From positions 28,379,645-28,443,644 of the forward strand of contig LS997565.1 of the NCBI GenBank assembly GCA_000469685.2: 64,000 nucleotides of DNA, written 5' to 3'. This document shows positions 1 through 9,990 of the stretch, piece by piece. The position numbers were made by a program, and so were the translations under genes. Numbering within the stretch: position 1 is the first letter of the stretch; every line of letters starts with the position of its first letter. The stretch comes from Haemonchus contortus (lineage: Eukaryota; Nematoda; Chromadorea; Rhabditida; Trichostrongylidae). Under the pieces are notes generated by a model. It ran no database searches. It was not told the origin of the DNA and saw only the letters and a program-made list of their open reading frames with translations.

Positions 1-157
1 AAAGAGGATAGTTAATGGTTGACTTGATTGGCCTACGAAGGCAGACAGATAGCTCAATCCCGACTTACCACGTCACCACGTCACTACTACGACGATGGTG
101 CAGGAAGCTAGGCCATCGCAACCCCGTTCTTCAACAACCTTTACCGACCCATTAATC
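1..157. other. Unassigned sequence
   Basis: Nothing recognised. It is unique-looking sequence leading into a long C tract. Confidence 0.3.
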
Positions 158-214
158 CTCCCTCCCCCCCCCCCCCCACCCCCCCCCTCCACCCCCCCCC
201 CCCCCCCCACCCCT
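158..214. repeat. Poly-C low-complexity tract
   Basis: About 57 bases of almost pure C, broken by single A or T bases. A homopolymer of this kind is prone to length error in assembly, so its exact length should not be trusted. Confidence 0.9.
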
Positions 215-1620
215 CATCTTCTCTGCACGTAACCCATTGAGCTGTTGTATATCGGCAGACGAAGTCCTCAGAGCACGTTACAGAGCAGGGTACAGGGTAA
301 CACCTCTCCTGGTGTCAACGGAATCTGATCTGGAGTCACAAAATGTCTGCTGCTCCTGTGGACGTTATTTCCAAGGAACTTACCCAATTATTCGAAAAAC
401 TGTAACCATCCTGCTCTATAAAGAAGCTGTTTCTCTCTATATCAGCAATGACCAGCCTGCCTCTCCAACCGACTTCGGAATTTTCCCGGTGCATAAGCTA
501 GTGTAGAAGAATTGTCCATGGAATTTGCTCAAAAAAACAAGCTGTCTTCAGCCACTTCACTGGTATCACACTGTGCCCGTGAGTTTACTCTTGGGAAAAT
601 GCCGACATTGAGAGAAACTGCTTCATATGATCCCAAAAAGCTTTTAATACAGGCGAATCCAAATCAGGGGCAGATTTGTCTCGATAGAATCAAGTGGCAC
701 GATCAAGGCCAACCCATTAAACAACATCATGACATCATTTCAACTACCTCCTCTGTGCTGACGAATTTCATAAACTCACTGAAGCTGCCTAATATTTATA
801 GTACTCAAGGTGAATGCGAAGAAAACCAAGTGGATATTTACCAATCCTAACGGACATAACGGTGAATTGAAGAAATAATCGTAATCGTCTTCTTCATTTG
901 GACCATCCTCTAAGCTACTCTCAAGAACGCGGATAAGAAATCATTCAAAGTTTAAACGCAATGTGGATAGGAAGTAAAAGTGTTCAAACCCTATTGAGGA
1001 GCCAAATAACCGTTCAAAGCCGTTCAAGACCGAACGACGTTTCTTTCACACATGCGTGATGATCAGTGTATTGTATGAATGGCGTTAATGAAAACAGCAG
1101 AAGATCGTATCAACAAAAGTCAACGACGTATGAAGCGCCGGATGATTGGTCTAGGGTCAAGTATCAAGTACGCAATAGAAAAAGGGTTATGAAGTACAAA
1201 GTATCTAATGCAATATTTCGAGAAAGGTCGAAACTCGAAATCATCATAAATCAAATCGTCGCCTTCAAGAATCTAAAGGTATCTGGAAGCTCCTGATCTG
1301 TGGCTCATCCGATCACGTCACTAGTTGCAAGTGCTCCCACAACTCGAAAGATTAGTTACCAATCTTTTGCTGTCCCACCACTGTTGAAGTTCCAATCGAT
1401 TACGTTAACGACAAGGGAACAATGAGACACCATTGATGATTGTCCATGTCATATAGGTATTACGAAGTGATCTCAAAGCCCCAAAAAAGGAAAAATGTCA
1501 AGGGTTCACTTATGACGGCCGTACTCCCGATTGTTTAGCTTCCGATTTCTCGCTCGGATATGTGACGTTTTCAGTTTTTCTCTAGCAGCTATCGCATTTT
1601 CATTCTCAACAATTTCGCAT
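215..1620. other. Unassigned stretch with small open frames
   Basis: Two modest plus-strand open frames lie end to end (about 237-506 and 512-850). They carry no motif I recognise, no obvious splice-site pattern and no similarity to the retroelement families elsewhere in the window. They could be exonic or chance frames. From 850 to 1620 nothing is seen. Confidence 0.25.
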
Positions 1621-2019
1621 TTAAAGGCACACTCAACGATAATTTTGAGGTACTCGCTTCCATTATAGAAGCGGAAGTATAGATTGGAAGTAGTTCATCG
1701 GCAGTGAAGAGAGCGAGAGAATTCGCCGATTTCGAGAAAATGGCTTCTCAAAAGCAGGGAAAATCGAGGATGGACGAGATTGTCATGACGGAAATAACAT
1801 GAAAGCGATACTCGGACGAGATTTGATTGGTGGATCCTCTAAAATGCCGGTGGTAAAATGCTCCGAGAATACACACGAGCCAATGTTTGAGCCTTTACAA
1901 CTCCCTAACTAGGCCTTTTTACGACCTAGTAGTGCCAGATATGGTATACGCGGGGGCCCCAAATCCAACCTGTGGGGGAATCTCAGAAACCATTTTTTTA
2001 TCGTGAACTGTGCCTTTAA
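1621..2019 (-). mobile_element. TTAA-ended miniature inverted-repeat element, copy A
   Basis: Begins TTAAAGGCAC and ends GTGCCTTTAA, and is the reverse orientation of the copies at 3595, 13013, 34732 and 39004. It shares their internal words (the 'accatatctggcactactagg' block and the 'cttccgcttttcgaa' block, here reverse complemented). No coding capacity is seen, so it is a non-autonomous DNA element. The palindromic TTAA at both ends could be the target duplication or part of the terminal repeat. The superfamily cannot be fixed from sequence alone. Confidence 0.8.
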
Positions 2020-3594
2020 TGCCAAAATCATTGATGTTCATCTACTCTGTGCTTCCCAGGACGTAAGTAGGCACCCATGCCTCCCTGTTAGATGTGCTAC
2101 CCTAAGAATCCTTCTAGCTCAACCAACATTTATTTCGCCACGGATTGAACAATGAAGTTTACTCGCAGTTCCTCGCTGCTTATAGTACTATGCGTTTCAT
2201 AGGAACGTGAAAAACAATGAAGCTCCCTAAGCGGTTCCTGAAAACTACGACTATGGACGAGATGAAGCCAAAGGTGTGTCGTTCAAGTTGGGCAAGGATC
2301 ACATTATGAATCTGGTCGAGAATGCCTTAAATGTAAAATTTTCGAGAGGAGCGGGCAATGCCTTCCCAAAAACGAAGACATGCTATGGGGTCACCGGCCA
2401 CTACCGTTCCTAGGCATCTCTTCTATAAGCGAAATAGAAAGTCTAGTTATATCCATGGGTGCCCACCACGTTGATGACCGCTGCATAGTACATACCGCAT
2501 CACGAAATCTATCAACTTTGCATCCTCTACCAACAATCACGGACATCATATCGAGATCACAAGAGAGGTTCCTCACGTTCACTCTCTTATCGCGTTTGGG
2601 TTGTTCTCTTCGGGAAAATGACATCATATCATATGTGATTGTGATGGAAAATGATCTGTTCGGGAACTCCCCCTAAACTGCTTGTGGCGAAGCGCTTGAA
2701 TGTTGCGAATAACATCAAGAAAGTCGAAGGCTCCAGAAAACCAAGCCGGAATTCTTGATCAAACCACAGAAGAAAAAGAAAATTCAAAAGTGGGTAGACT
2801 TCGACGACAAGAACTCTCATCCCAGAAGAAGCGAAATACTTGGCAAAGCTCACGTTTTTGGAATTGAATGAAACACGCGGAAATATCTGGCAAAACACTT
2901 TTATCCTCTGGAAAGCAGCTTCAAGGGAGAGTGGGACAGAGAGAGAATGATGAAAGCCATTGGATTCAATTATCCAAATTGAACAGTCTTTGAAAATCAT
3001 CGAGAGGCTATGGTTATACAGTTCAAGTTGAGATGGTAATGATGACATACATATATAACAAATACGTACAAAGGCACTTTGAACACCCACAGGGATTTCG
3101 AGAAGGGAGTTATGTGTACAAAATGTGATCCAGTGGTCAGATAAGTTGCTTTTTACTCCTTTTCTGCTGAGAACTCATTTGCTGTTCCATGCAAAAAGTG
3201 GAAATGATAAATGGTGGAAATGATGAATGAAGAAGGCCAACTGAAGAATGAATGAACAAGAAAAGCAAGAAAGCAGCAGGTAGAGTAAATTGAAACATTG
3301 TAAGGAGGCATTGGAATACACCACTGTTAAATGTTTTGGAGCACTTTTTACATTTGATTCTATTCTGCTGCTTTGAGTAAGTAGTAAAGTTCCGAATGAA
3401 ATTCTTAATAATGGCCCTCGCAGACAGTTGGCTCTCATCAGCGCCATTGGAGCATTATCTAGGGAATAGAGGGCAATGAAATAGTCACTCAACTACATTT
3501 TCAATTGGAGCTGCACTTCAGTCTTCTTAGACTTCCCGATTAATTAACTAGTAGTGGAAACAGGTAACCTAGCTTTTGCTATTGCTTCGTCTTC
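2020..3594. other. Unassigned stretch
   Basis: Contains a 153-codon minus-strand open frame (2629-3090) and overlapping smaller frames on both strands, none with a recognisable domain. I could not build a multi-exon gene here. The composition is similar to the flanks. Confidence 0.25.
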
Positions 3595-4151
3595 TTAAAG
3601 GCACAGTCCACGATAAAAATGGTTTCTGTGATTCAACTGCAGGATGAATTTGGGGCCCCTGCGTATACCATATTTGGCCCTATTAGGTCAGAAAACGGCC
3701 TAGCTAGGGAGGCTCGAAGGTTGGTCCGTTTATATCCTCGGACGAATTTAACCGGCATTATAAGACTGCATCGATCACAAGGGAGCCTATTTAGGAAGTT
3801 CAAACAACTTGTCATGGCTCATAGCGGCAGTGAAAGAGGGTTCCGTACAGTTATGGGTTGATGTAGTCAGCTCTTTGCGCAACTGCAATAACTGAAATCT
3901 CGTCCGAATACCCATTCCACGTTGTTTCCGGCATGGCAATCTCGTCCAACCTCTATTTTCTCTACTATCGAGGAGCCATATTTGTCTTGAAATCAGCGGA
4001 TTGTTTCGCTTTCTTCATTACCCATTAACTATTTCCAGTCTATAATTCCGCTTTTCGAATAAAAACGGGTATTGTTTTACACAGTTTTGCAGTACAGGTT
4101 TTTTATGGTAAAAAACGAATACCTCAAAATTATTGTGAACCGTGCCTTTAA
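3595..4151 (+). mobile_element. TTAA-ended miniature inverted-repeat element, copy B
   Basis: Starts TTAAAGGCACAGTCCACGA and ends TTGTGAACCGTGCCTTTAA. This is the longest copy of the family. Close to its right end it carries roughly 50 extra bases relative to copies C, D and E (around 4067-4120), which looks like a small internal insertion or partial duplication. Short open frames inside it (for example 3619-3861) are by-products of the repeat, because the same frames are broken in the other copies. Confidence 0.85.
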
Positions 4152-5631
4152 GACTGAAGGAAACGTTCTGCTTAGAGATGTTGTCTTCGTGATTTCTATA
4201 TTCCAATAGGGTACTAAGTCCCTGTCCCTTTCTTATTAGGCATACCGAGGGTGGAAGTTGTCGGTATGAAATTACCACTCTGAACCACTCGACCAGGTGA
4301 ATTAGCCAGTCGCACTGTCTGCCTAATCTGCATACCTAACTTCAACCGCTTTTCAAAGATTTATCGGAAATCGTTTCTTCTGCATTGCTCGTTCGACTAG
4401 CAAGGAGGTTCTCTTACAAAAGTTTTTGTCTTTTTCGATTTTTTCAATCAGATTGAACAACAGACAAGAACTCACTATAGAGATCGGCGACCTTCTCTCA
4501 TTTTTTGAGCCAATCAGTGATGAAATCACTAACGTTCTCTGTTTAGAGATTGGGAGACTATGATTCGAAGAAGCCGTCTACTGACTTTTCGAATCACCAT
4601 GAATTCTGAATCTTCTTCCACCCAAGGTGAGAAATGCCGCAAAGTCAAGGGAGCTACTATTTAGTACGGAAACTTATGACTGTGAGACGATTTGCCCTTT
4701 GATTGGATGAATTTGATGAATGTCATAATTGACAATGACGATGAAATAGTGAGATTCAAGGGAAATTCAAAATATTTTGAGGGGTGCATCCGAGTGTCGG
4801 GACTTCTCCATCATACTGATTTCTTTAATGTTAGGTGTTGTGATTAAATAAGTTGCTTACACTGTTAATCAAAACAACGGCATGTTGATTAGTTGAGATT
4901 TGTACTCCCAAGCTTTAATAATTTACATTTAGTTTGAACAATCTGATAATGAAATGGACCGAGCACTCAGAAAGACACATAACAACGATAAATGCTGTCA
5001 TCACTAGATAGTCAGAAGAAGCTGGGAACAATGCCAAGTTTCTAGGGAAGAGTGTTTTTGGAAACAGCATTCGGAAGGGAAGTGAAGCCTTCGAAGAGTT
5101 TCGAGCACTTTCCAGCACGCATACGAAGCCCACCCATTTATCTACTGGACTGACGATGAGAGAGGCGAGGGCAATTATTAGAATTGTATCCAATATTAGG
5201 AAAAGTCTAGTCTAGATATGACATCGGTTTAATATCGAAATTCCATGTGAGGTACAGAGGGCTACCGACCCACTCGAAACACCCATAGAACTAATTGAGC
5301 TTAAGTGTTATGAGTTAATGACAGTAAGGAGCTTGTCATATTTGGAGCGAGAAGCTGGGTCAATTTCGCTAAGTAATTCCAATCAACCAACCTTTGAAGT
5401 GCAAAACGTCCAAGCGTTCTACCTTATTGAGCTTACGCAGCCTGACCTTCTTTTTGAAGTTTGGTCGCTGGTATTTATTGTGACACCTCACTGCGGCTAA
5501 GTCACTTTTTCCTTGTGGAATGCTTTGCTTATATTTATTATTTACTATGAGCAACCTTTTCTGAGATTTATTTCACTTCTCAACAATCTTGAGATAGAGA
5601 CGTGAAAGGCATTATTCGTGTTAAGTATGTA
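4152..5631. other. Unassigned stretch
   Basis: About 1.5 kb without a recognisable gene, RNA or repeat. The small frame at 4915-5193 (minus) has several hydrophobic runs but no family signature. Confidence 0.25.
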
Positions 5632-5945
5632 GCCAATAAAGAATAAAGGATAAAGTCTTGGGGAGTCTTGATCAATCCCATCTGGGGGATGCGCCCTTGC
5701 ATTCGACTCCCACACGGAACCTTAGTGGCGTATTGAATGCGTATGTGGCCTACACAATGACTTGCGGTGGCGTGCCGATGTACAAGTCAGTGCTTTTATC
5801 CTCCCAGAGAGCTGGCAGTAATTAACGACCTTGGAGGGATGGAAGGCTTGGATGGCCTAGGCGAATATCGAACCGGGATTCAAACCCGTTACCATGCGTG
5901 TGTGAAGTGCGCCACATTTCACTACATCACCTACGTCCAGGTAGC
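5632..5945 (-). mobile_element. tRNA-derived SINE, copy S1
   Basis: On the minus strand the element opens with a tRNA-like head. An A-box-like GATGTAGTG lies near 5921-5930 and a B-box-like GTTTGAATC at 5877-5885, about 40 bases apart, as in RNA polymerase III promoters. The B box differs from the consensus GTTCGAATC by one C-to-T change, consistent with CpG decay. A non-tRNA body follows, and the 3' end is A/T-rich (ACTTTATCCTTTATTC). The same body is present at 6600, 7466, 40185, 55425 and 56460. Confidence 0.75.
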
Positions 5946-6599
5946 CAATGAAATCGAATAAATATTTTGCACTTAAATTTGTGCTGAATTTTCTGAGGGT
6001 CGAGTGATGTGAGGTAAATATAGCAAAATAGATTACCTTGGGCATGAGCCGAGCCTTTTTCGAGGCAGACCAGCCGCACGATGAACAAAATGTCACCTAT
6101 GATTTGGTAGCCCAGACAGTGTGAGGTTCAGGGACAACGCTGCAAAGTGTAGCGCTGCTCTTCGCTACTCAACGTTCGTTCACTATCAATGGCAACAAGT
6201 CCATAGAATCCCTTTTGTTGGATGATTCGGGTTACGAATTTAAAACACAAGTCATGACTCAAAATATGTTTTTGATGAAATCAGGTAATTTATATTTTTT
6301 TCTGTGATGTTTATTTTTTAGTTGAAATAGATGAATAATCCTATGGCGTAAGTTCACCCATAGGTAGGTGATGGAATGGGGAGATGGGTGTTTTGTGTAA
6401 TCGATTCGCTGCGCGCCTTTCGCCTCGTTATTGCAGTTCTGACGCTCTTCATACAGCTCATTTGAGAGGAGAATTATTTTCGGCATGATCTTAATATTAG
6501 TTCTTCTGCTCCTGTATTTCTTACTCGCATTCTGATACATTCCTTCGCGCGTGGCGTCTCTCTCGCCGCGTCCCGACAATTTCGACCCTACTGCACTAC
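5946..6599. other. Unassigned stretch between two SINE copies
   Basis: Nothing recognised. A 106-codon minus-strand open frame (6259-6579) is basic and low-information and is probably chance. Confidence 0.25.
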
Positions 6600-6830
6600 A
6601 CGCAACGGAGCGCCAAGTGGCGCACTATCACACACGTGACCCGGAAATTGAATCTTGAAGTGATACTCGCTTGGACCAACTGAGCCCTTCCCTTCCCTTT
6701 GGGCTTTGCTCGTTGGAACTAGGCTCGTATGGGAAAATAAAAGTACAAGCATGTTTTTAGGTCGGCTACGGCAATTCAATGTATATGCCACAAACGCTTT
6801 CAAATGTTGTTACGATTCTGGATGGAAGGA
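6600..6830 (+). mobile_element. tRNA-derived SINE, copy S2 (diverged)
   Basis: Plus-strand copy of the same family. The A-box region is GGAGCGCCAAGTGGCGC (6607-6623) and the B-box region AAATTGAATC (6645-6654). They are followed by the conserved body words 'actcgcttgg', 'gagcccttcccttccc' and, further on, 'tatgccacaaacgc' and 'ttacgattctggatgg'. It is more diverged than S1 and S5, suggesting an older insertion. Confidence 0.65.
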
Positions 6831-7465
6831 CTCTATACATTACCTATGCGAGATCACAACTCAAAATGGCATCTGAATAGAAAAAGTCATTCAGAATATT
6901 TCGAGGAGGAAGAACTTCTGAGAGCGTCACAGGGACACTAGCATTTTTTAAAGATTGATCGTGATGTGAAATAGAAATTTCGAGTTGCTAGGCCAGGTAT
7001 GAGACCGATTAAGAAAATTCTTCACACAATTTTTTCACTCAACCCAATCATACCGCTAATGAAAGAAGAATATTTCGGCAGTCAAAATCTCGAGCGAACC
7101 TTCTTACTTTTATAGAAGGTTTCGAGAAGAAAAGCTTAAAAGGAAGTGTCAGTTATCAAAATGAACAAGCACAAAATTCCATAAGTAGTCCTTTTTATAC
7201 TACTACCAATGAGCTACACACGCTCATGCGTGCACCACATGTCAACAACCGCTCATCTACGATCTTACTCTAGGAGAGCAGTAAAACATTTTCATGTTCC
7301 GTATAAACGACACTGATCCACCCAAAATCCCCTTTGAGTTTCATTCCTGGAGTTTGCGCATTAGAGTTAAGCACTCAAGAGCAAAATATCCCTTCAAGAG
7401 CGTAGCTGTCATTACATTTATATTGAAAATGTCGTTCTAGTTTGATTGTAGGAAATTGCGGAAGG
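6831..7465. other. Unassigned stretch
   Basis: Nothing recognised in about 630 bases. Confidence 0.25.
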
Positions 7466-7575
7466 GTGCAAAAAAGCACTGACTTGTACATCGGCCGGCC
7501 ACCGCAAGTCATTGCATAGGCCACATACGCATTCAGTACGCCACTACGATTCTGAATGGGAATCGAATGCGCGGG
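7466..7575 (+). mobile_element. tRNA-derived SINE, 5'-truncated copy S3
   Basis: Only the distal body is present: 'aagcactgacttgtacatcg', 'accgcaagtcattgcatagg', 'ccactacgattctgaatggg'. It matches the reverse complement of S1 closely, and the tRNA-like head is missing. 5' truncation is the usual result of incomplete LINE-driven reverse transcription. Confidence 0.7.
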
Positions 7576-7734
7576 ATCTTTTTGACGGGATCGATTAACG
7601 CCTCAAAACATTATTCCATTGCGCATCAGTGAAGAAATGGAAAACAGTTAGCATAGTGTTCGACGATGCCTGATACCCACTGATGTCAATTTAAAACGTT
7701 TCCTACTCTACATTCTCTCTTCTCTAAAAAACGG

Positions 7735-7870
7735 ATCAGCATGTGATCCCCTTCCCCACCGCGCACTTGTGATCTTCACGCTTTTGATCGTGCCTACGTG
7801 ACTTTTGCGAGGACACACAAACGGCATACAGACGGACACACAAAGTTTGCGCTTTACATATATAGAAGAT
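7735..7870 (-). repeat. Dispersed repeat end, family X, copy 1
   Basis: Read on the minus strand, a run starting TATATGTAAAGCGCAAACTT and reaching AAAAGTCACGTAGGCAC is shared with 48472-48545 on the plus strand over about 70 bases. The shared start (TATATAAAGCG, then TGTCTGTC-like words) also resembles the left edge of the (TCTG)n block at 15790, so all may be ends of one larger repeat family. Confidence 0.5.
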
Positions 7871-8453
7871 ATTGTGTTGCAGGTGATCAGGTACCGATGA
7901 ATGGAGGCAATGTCGCTCTTGCTAGATAAATCTAGATGATATTCCGGACATTCATGGACTAATTTATGGAAGAGTGAATAGTAGATACTGCAAATTCATA
8001 TCATCTAATAACCCCTGGAAAATCAGTAGAACGAAAAGAAAGCAGAGGTGGTAGTGTTAGTTTGAACGCTTCCGGCATGTCAAACATCTTCGGGATCCCA
8101 TCGCTTAGCCCCACCGAATGGTAAGCTGATAGATACTTTTCATCGATGCTAGGGGATAGAAATGATCGTATTCAGCCCAAATGTCCCTCATATACGCATA
8201 ACTGTACTCAGTACATATATATGATGCGACCCTCCACACCCTTTGCCTTCTCGTTATCAAGCTGTTTCGGAAGCTTTCGAAGGTTTGCAAATTTTTCATG
8301 CTTCATATCGATTTTAGCCAAAATAATCATTAGAATGGATGTTCGTTATTTACTACACAGAAGTCTCTCACTCTCAACGTTATGGAAAAGACCCAATCCA
8401 TTTACAAACTGATCAAAAACAATTAAATTGATAGCATTAATTAATTATAATAA
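7871..8453. other. Unassigned stretch
   Basis: Nothing recognised. It is AT-rich towards the Tc1 insertion site. Confidence 0.25.
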
Positions 8454-8455
8454 TA

Positions 8456-8481
8456 CACTGGTGTGCAAAACTTAGGGACGA
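8456..8481 (+). repeat. Left terminal inverted repeat of the Tc1 element
   Basis: About 26 bases identical to the reverse complement of 9963-9988. This is the likely transposase-binding end. Confidence 0.9.
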
Positions 8482-8721
8482 GATAGATAATGTAATATAA
8501 AACATTGAGGACTGGGTGGAAATGAATGAAAGTGTGGGATTGTATTGCCAGACCTATGACGGTTATGCACAGGAAGTTGGACATCCCTTCGTGGAGGAAT
8601 AGTCCAAATAAAGCGAGAAATATGGCTACCTGCACAAATCAAGGCATCTGATAGGTACGAGAAAATTTTTTTTGTCAATCAGCCAGTAGCTAACAAGTAC
8701 TGTGGTGTTGTCCTTCTATCC

Positions 8722-9774
8722 ATCACTTCCCGCAGACATCGTCTGGATGACCTGGCACGAGGAAGGATCATCGAGAAACTCGAAAATGGTCGAACGATGA
8801 CAAGTGCAGCTCAGGAACCTGGTATCGCTCACAGCGTTGTTACACGTGCACGGAGAGCATTCCGAACCTCTGATACTGCTGCACGAAGAGGAGCAGGTGA
8901 TCAACCAAGAACAACTACATTAAGGCATGACCGCTACATTGTGCAGCAGACAAGAAGTGATTCACGTCATCAGCCTCTTTCATTGCAATGTCATTTAGCA
9001 GGATTTCAAAGCAAGCCATCCCACGCACTACAGTGGCACGACGACTACACGGTTGCGGTCTTCTCGCCCGACGACCACTACGTAGTGTTCCTTTGACCCT
9101 CGCGAATTGGCGAGACCGTTTAGGGTGGTGCAAGGAGCATAGCGAACGGACCGATGAGGCATGGGGCCGTTTGCTGTTTCCGGATGGGAGCTGATTCAGT
9201 CTGAGTGATGATTTTGGACGCACCCTCATGGCCAGAGGTGGGGACTCGCACATCTCTCAGAAACGTTGTGAAACTTGATCGTTCTGGTGGTCGAGGTGTT
9301 ATGGTATGGGGAGGCATCATGCTTCGTAACCGTACTGAGCTCCAGATTTTTGAACGTTTGACCCTTAACAATCGGCGTTACTGTGAAAAGAAACCCCTCT
9401 CTAATGTGTCTCTTTTCAAGGCTGCAGTGAGCCCTAAATACATTTTTATGGTTAACAATGCGCGACCGCATCGAACAACTCAGGTGGAAGAGCTCTTGAC
9501 ACGAGGGGTTATCCAGCGAATGCAGTGGCCTGCCCGTTTCCCCGACCTGAATCCCACCGAGCACGTGTAGGATGCACTTGGCAGAAGCATTGCAGCACGT
9601 CCAAATACACCACTAACCGTTCAGCAGTTGTCAATTGCACTGATAGAGGAGTGGAATGCCCTACCACAGTAACTCATTTCCAACCTCGTGGAAAGTATGG
9701 AATCGCATTGCAGAGCATTTACTGCTATCCGTGGTGATCACACACCCTATAAGGAATCGCGTGGCTTTTTTTGA
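8722..9774 (+). pseudogene. Tc1-type DD(E) transposase pseudogene
   Basis: Cut-and-paste transposase remnant. The N-terminal paired-like helix-turn-helix reads RRHRLDDLARGRIIEKLENG and is followed by IAHSVV in frame 1. A frameshift near 8975-8990 moves to frame 3 (TTVARRLHGCGLLARRPLRS, then WGRLLFPDGS), which stops at 9192. After a second shift, frame 1 resumes with GVMVWGGIM, FMVNNARPHRT and FPDLNPTEHV. Further stops lie at 9568 (where W is expected after EHV) and 9670. The first catalytic D (9183) and the acidic residue at 9559 survive. The second catalytic D is replaced by N (codon AAC at 9454). The start codon is also lost (ATC at 8722). It is clearly non-functional. Confidence 0.92.
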
Positions 9775-9962
9775 AGTACTAGGATAAGTTGTGAGGAACT
9801 ATGTGTAATCGATACCTTGCAATGAAAATGCCTTACTTGCTAGTCCTATTTCGATTTTCTGCCAGTAACTTCCTGTGCAATACCGTAATGATCCTCTATT
9901 GGTACCGCATAAATTTCATCGAGCTCTGTCGTCTGGCAGAGGTTCAGTGATCGAAGTTGCTT

Positions 9963-9988
9963 TCGTCCCTAAGTTTTGCACACCAGTG
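9963..9988 (-). repeat. Right terminal inverted repeat of the Tc1 element
   Basis: Reverse complement of the left end over about 26 bases, followed by the TA duplication. Confidence 0.9.
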
Positions 9989-9990
9989 TA

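Larger units (their letters stand above)
8454..9990 (+). mobile_element. Complete Tc1-family DNA transposon, inactive
   Basis: The element (8456-9988, 1,533 bases) is bounded by TA target duplications at 8454-8455 and 9989-9990. Terminal inverted repeats of about 26 bases begin CACTGGTGTGCAAAACTTAG on the left, with the reverse complement on the right. Length, TA duplication and the encoded transposase all fit the Tc1 family. The ends are intact while the gene is broken, so it could be moved only by a transposase supplied from elsewhere. Confidence 0.93.

Noticed and set aside
8797..9096. Open frame as a separate small gene
   Set aside because: It is the first part of the broken Tc1 transposase. 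The protein continues in other frames.
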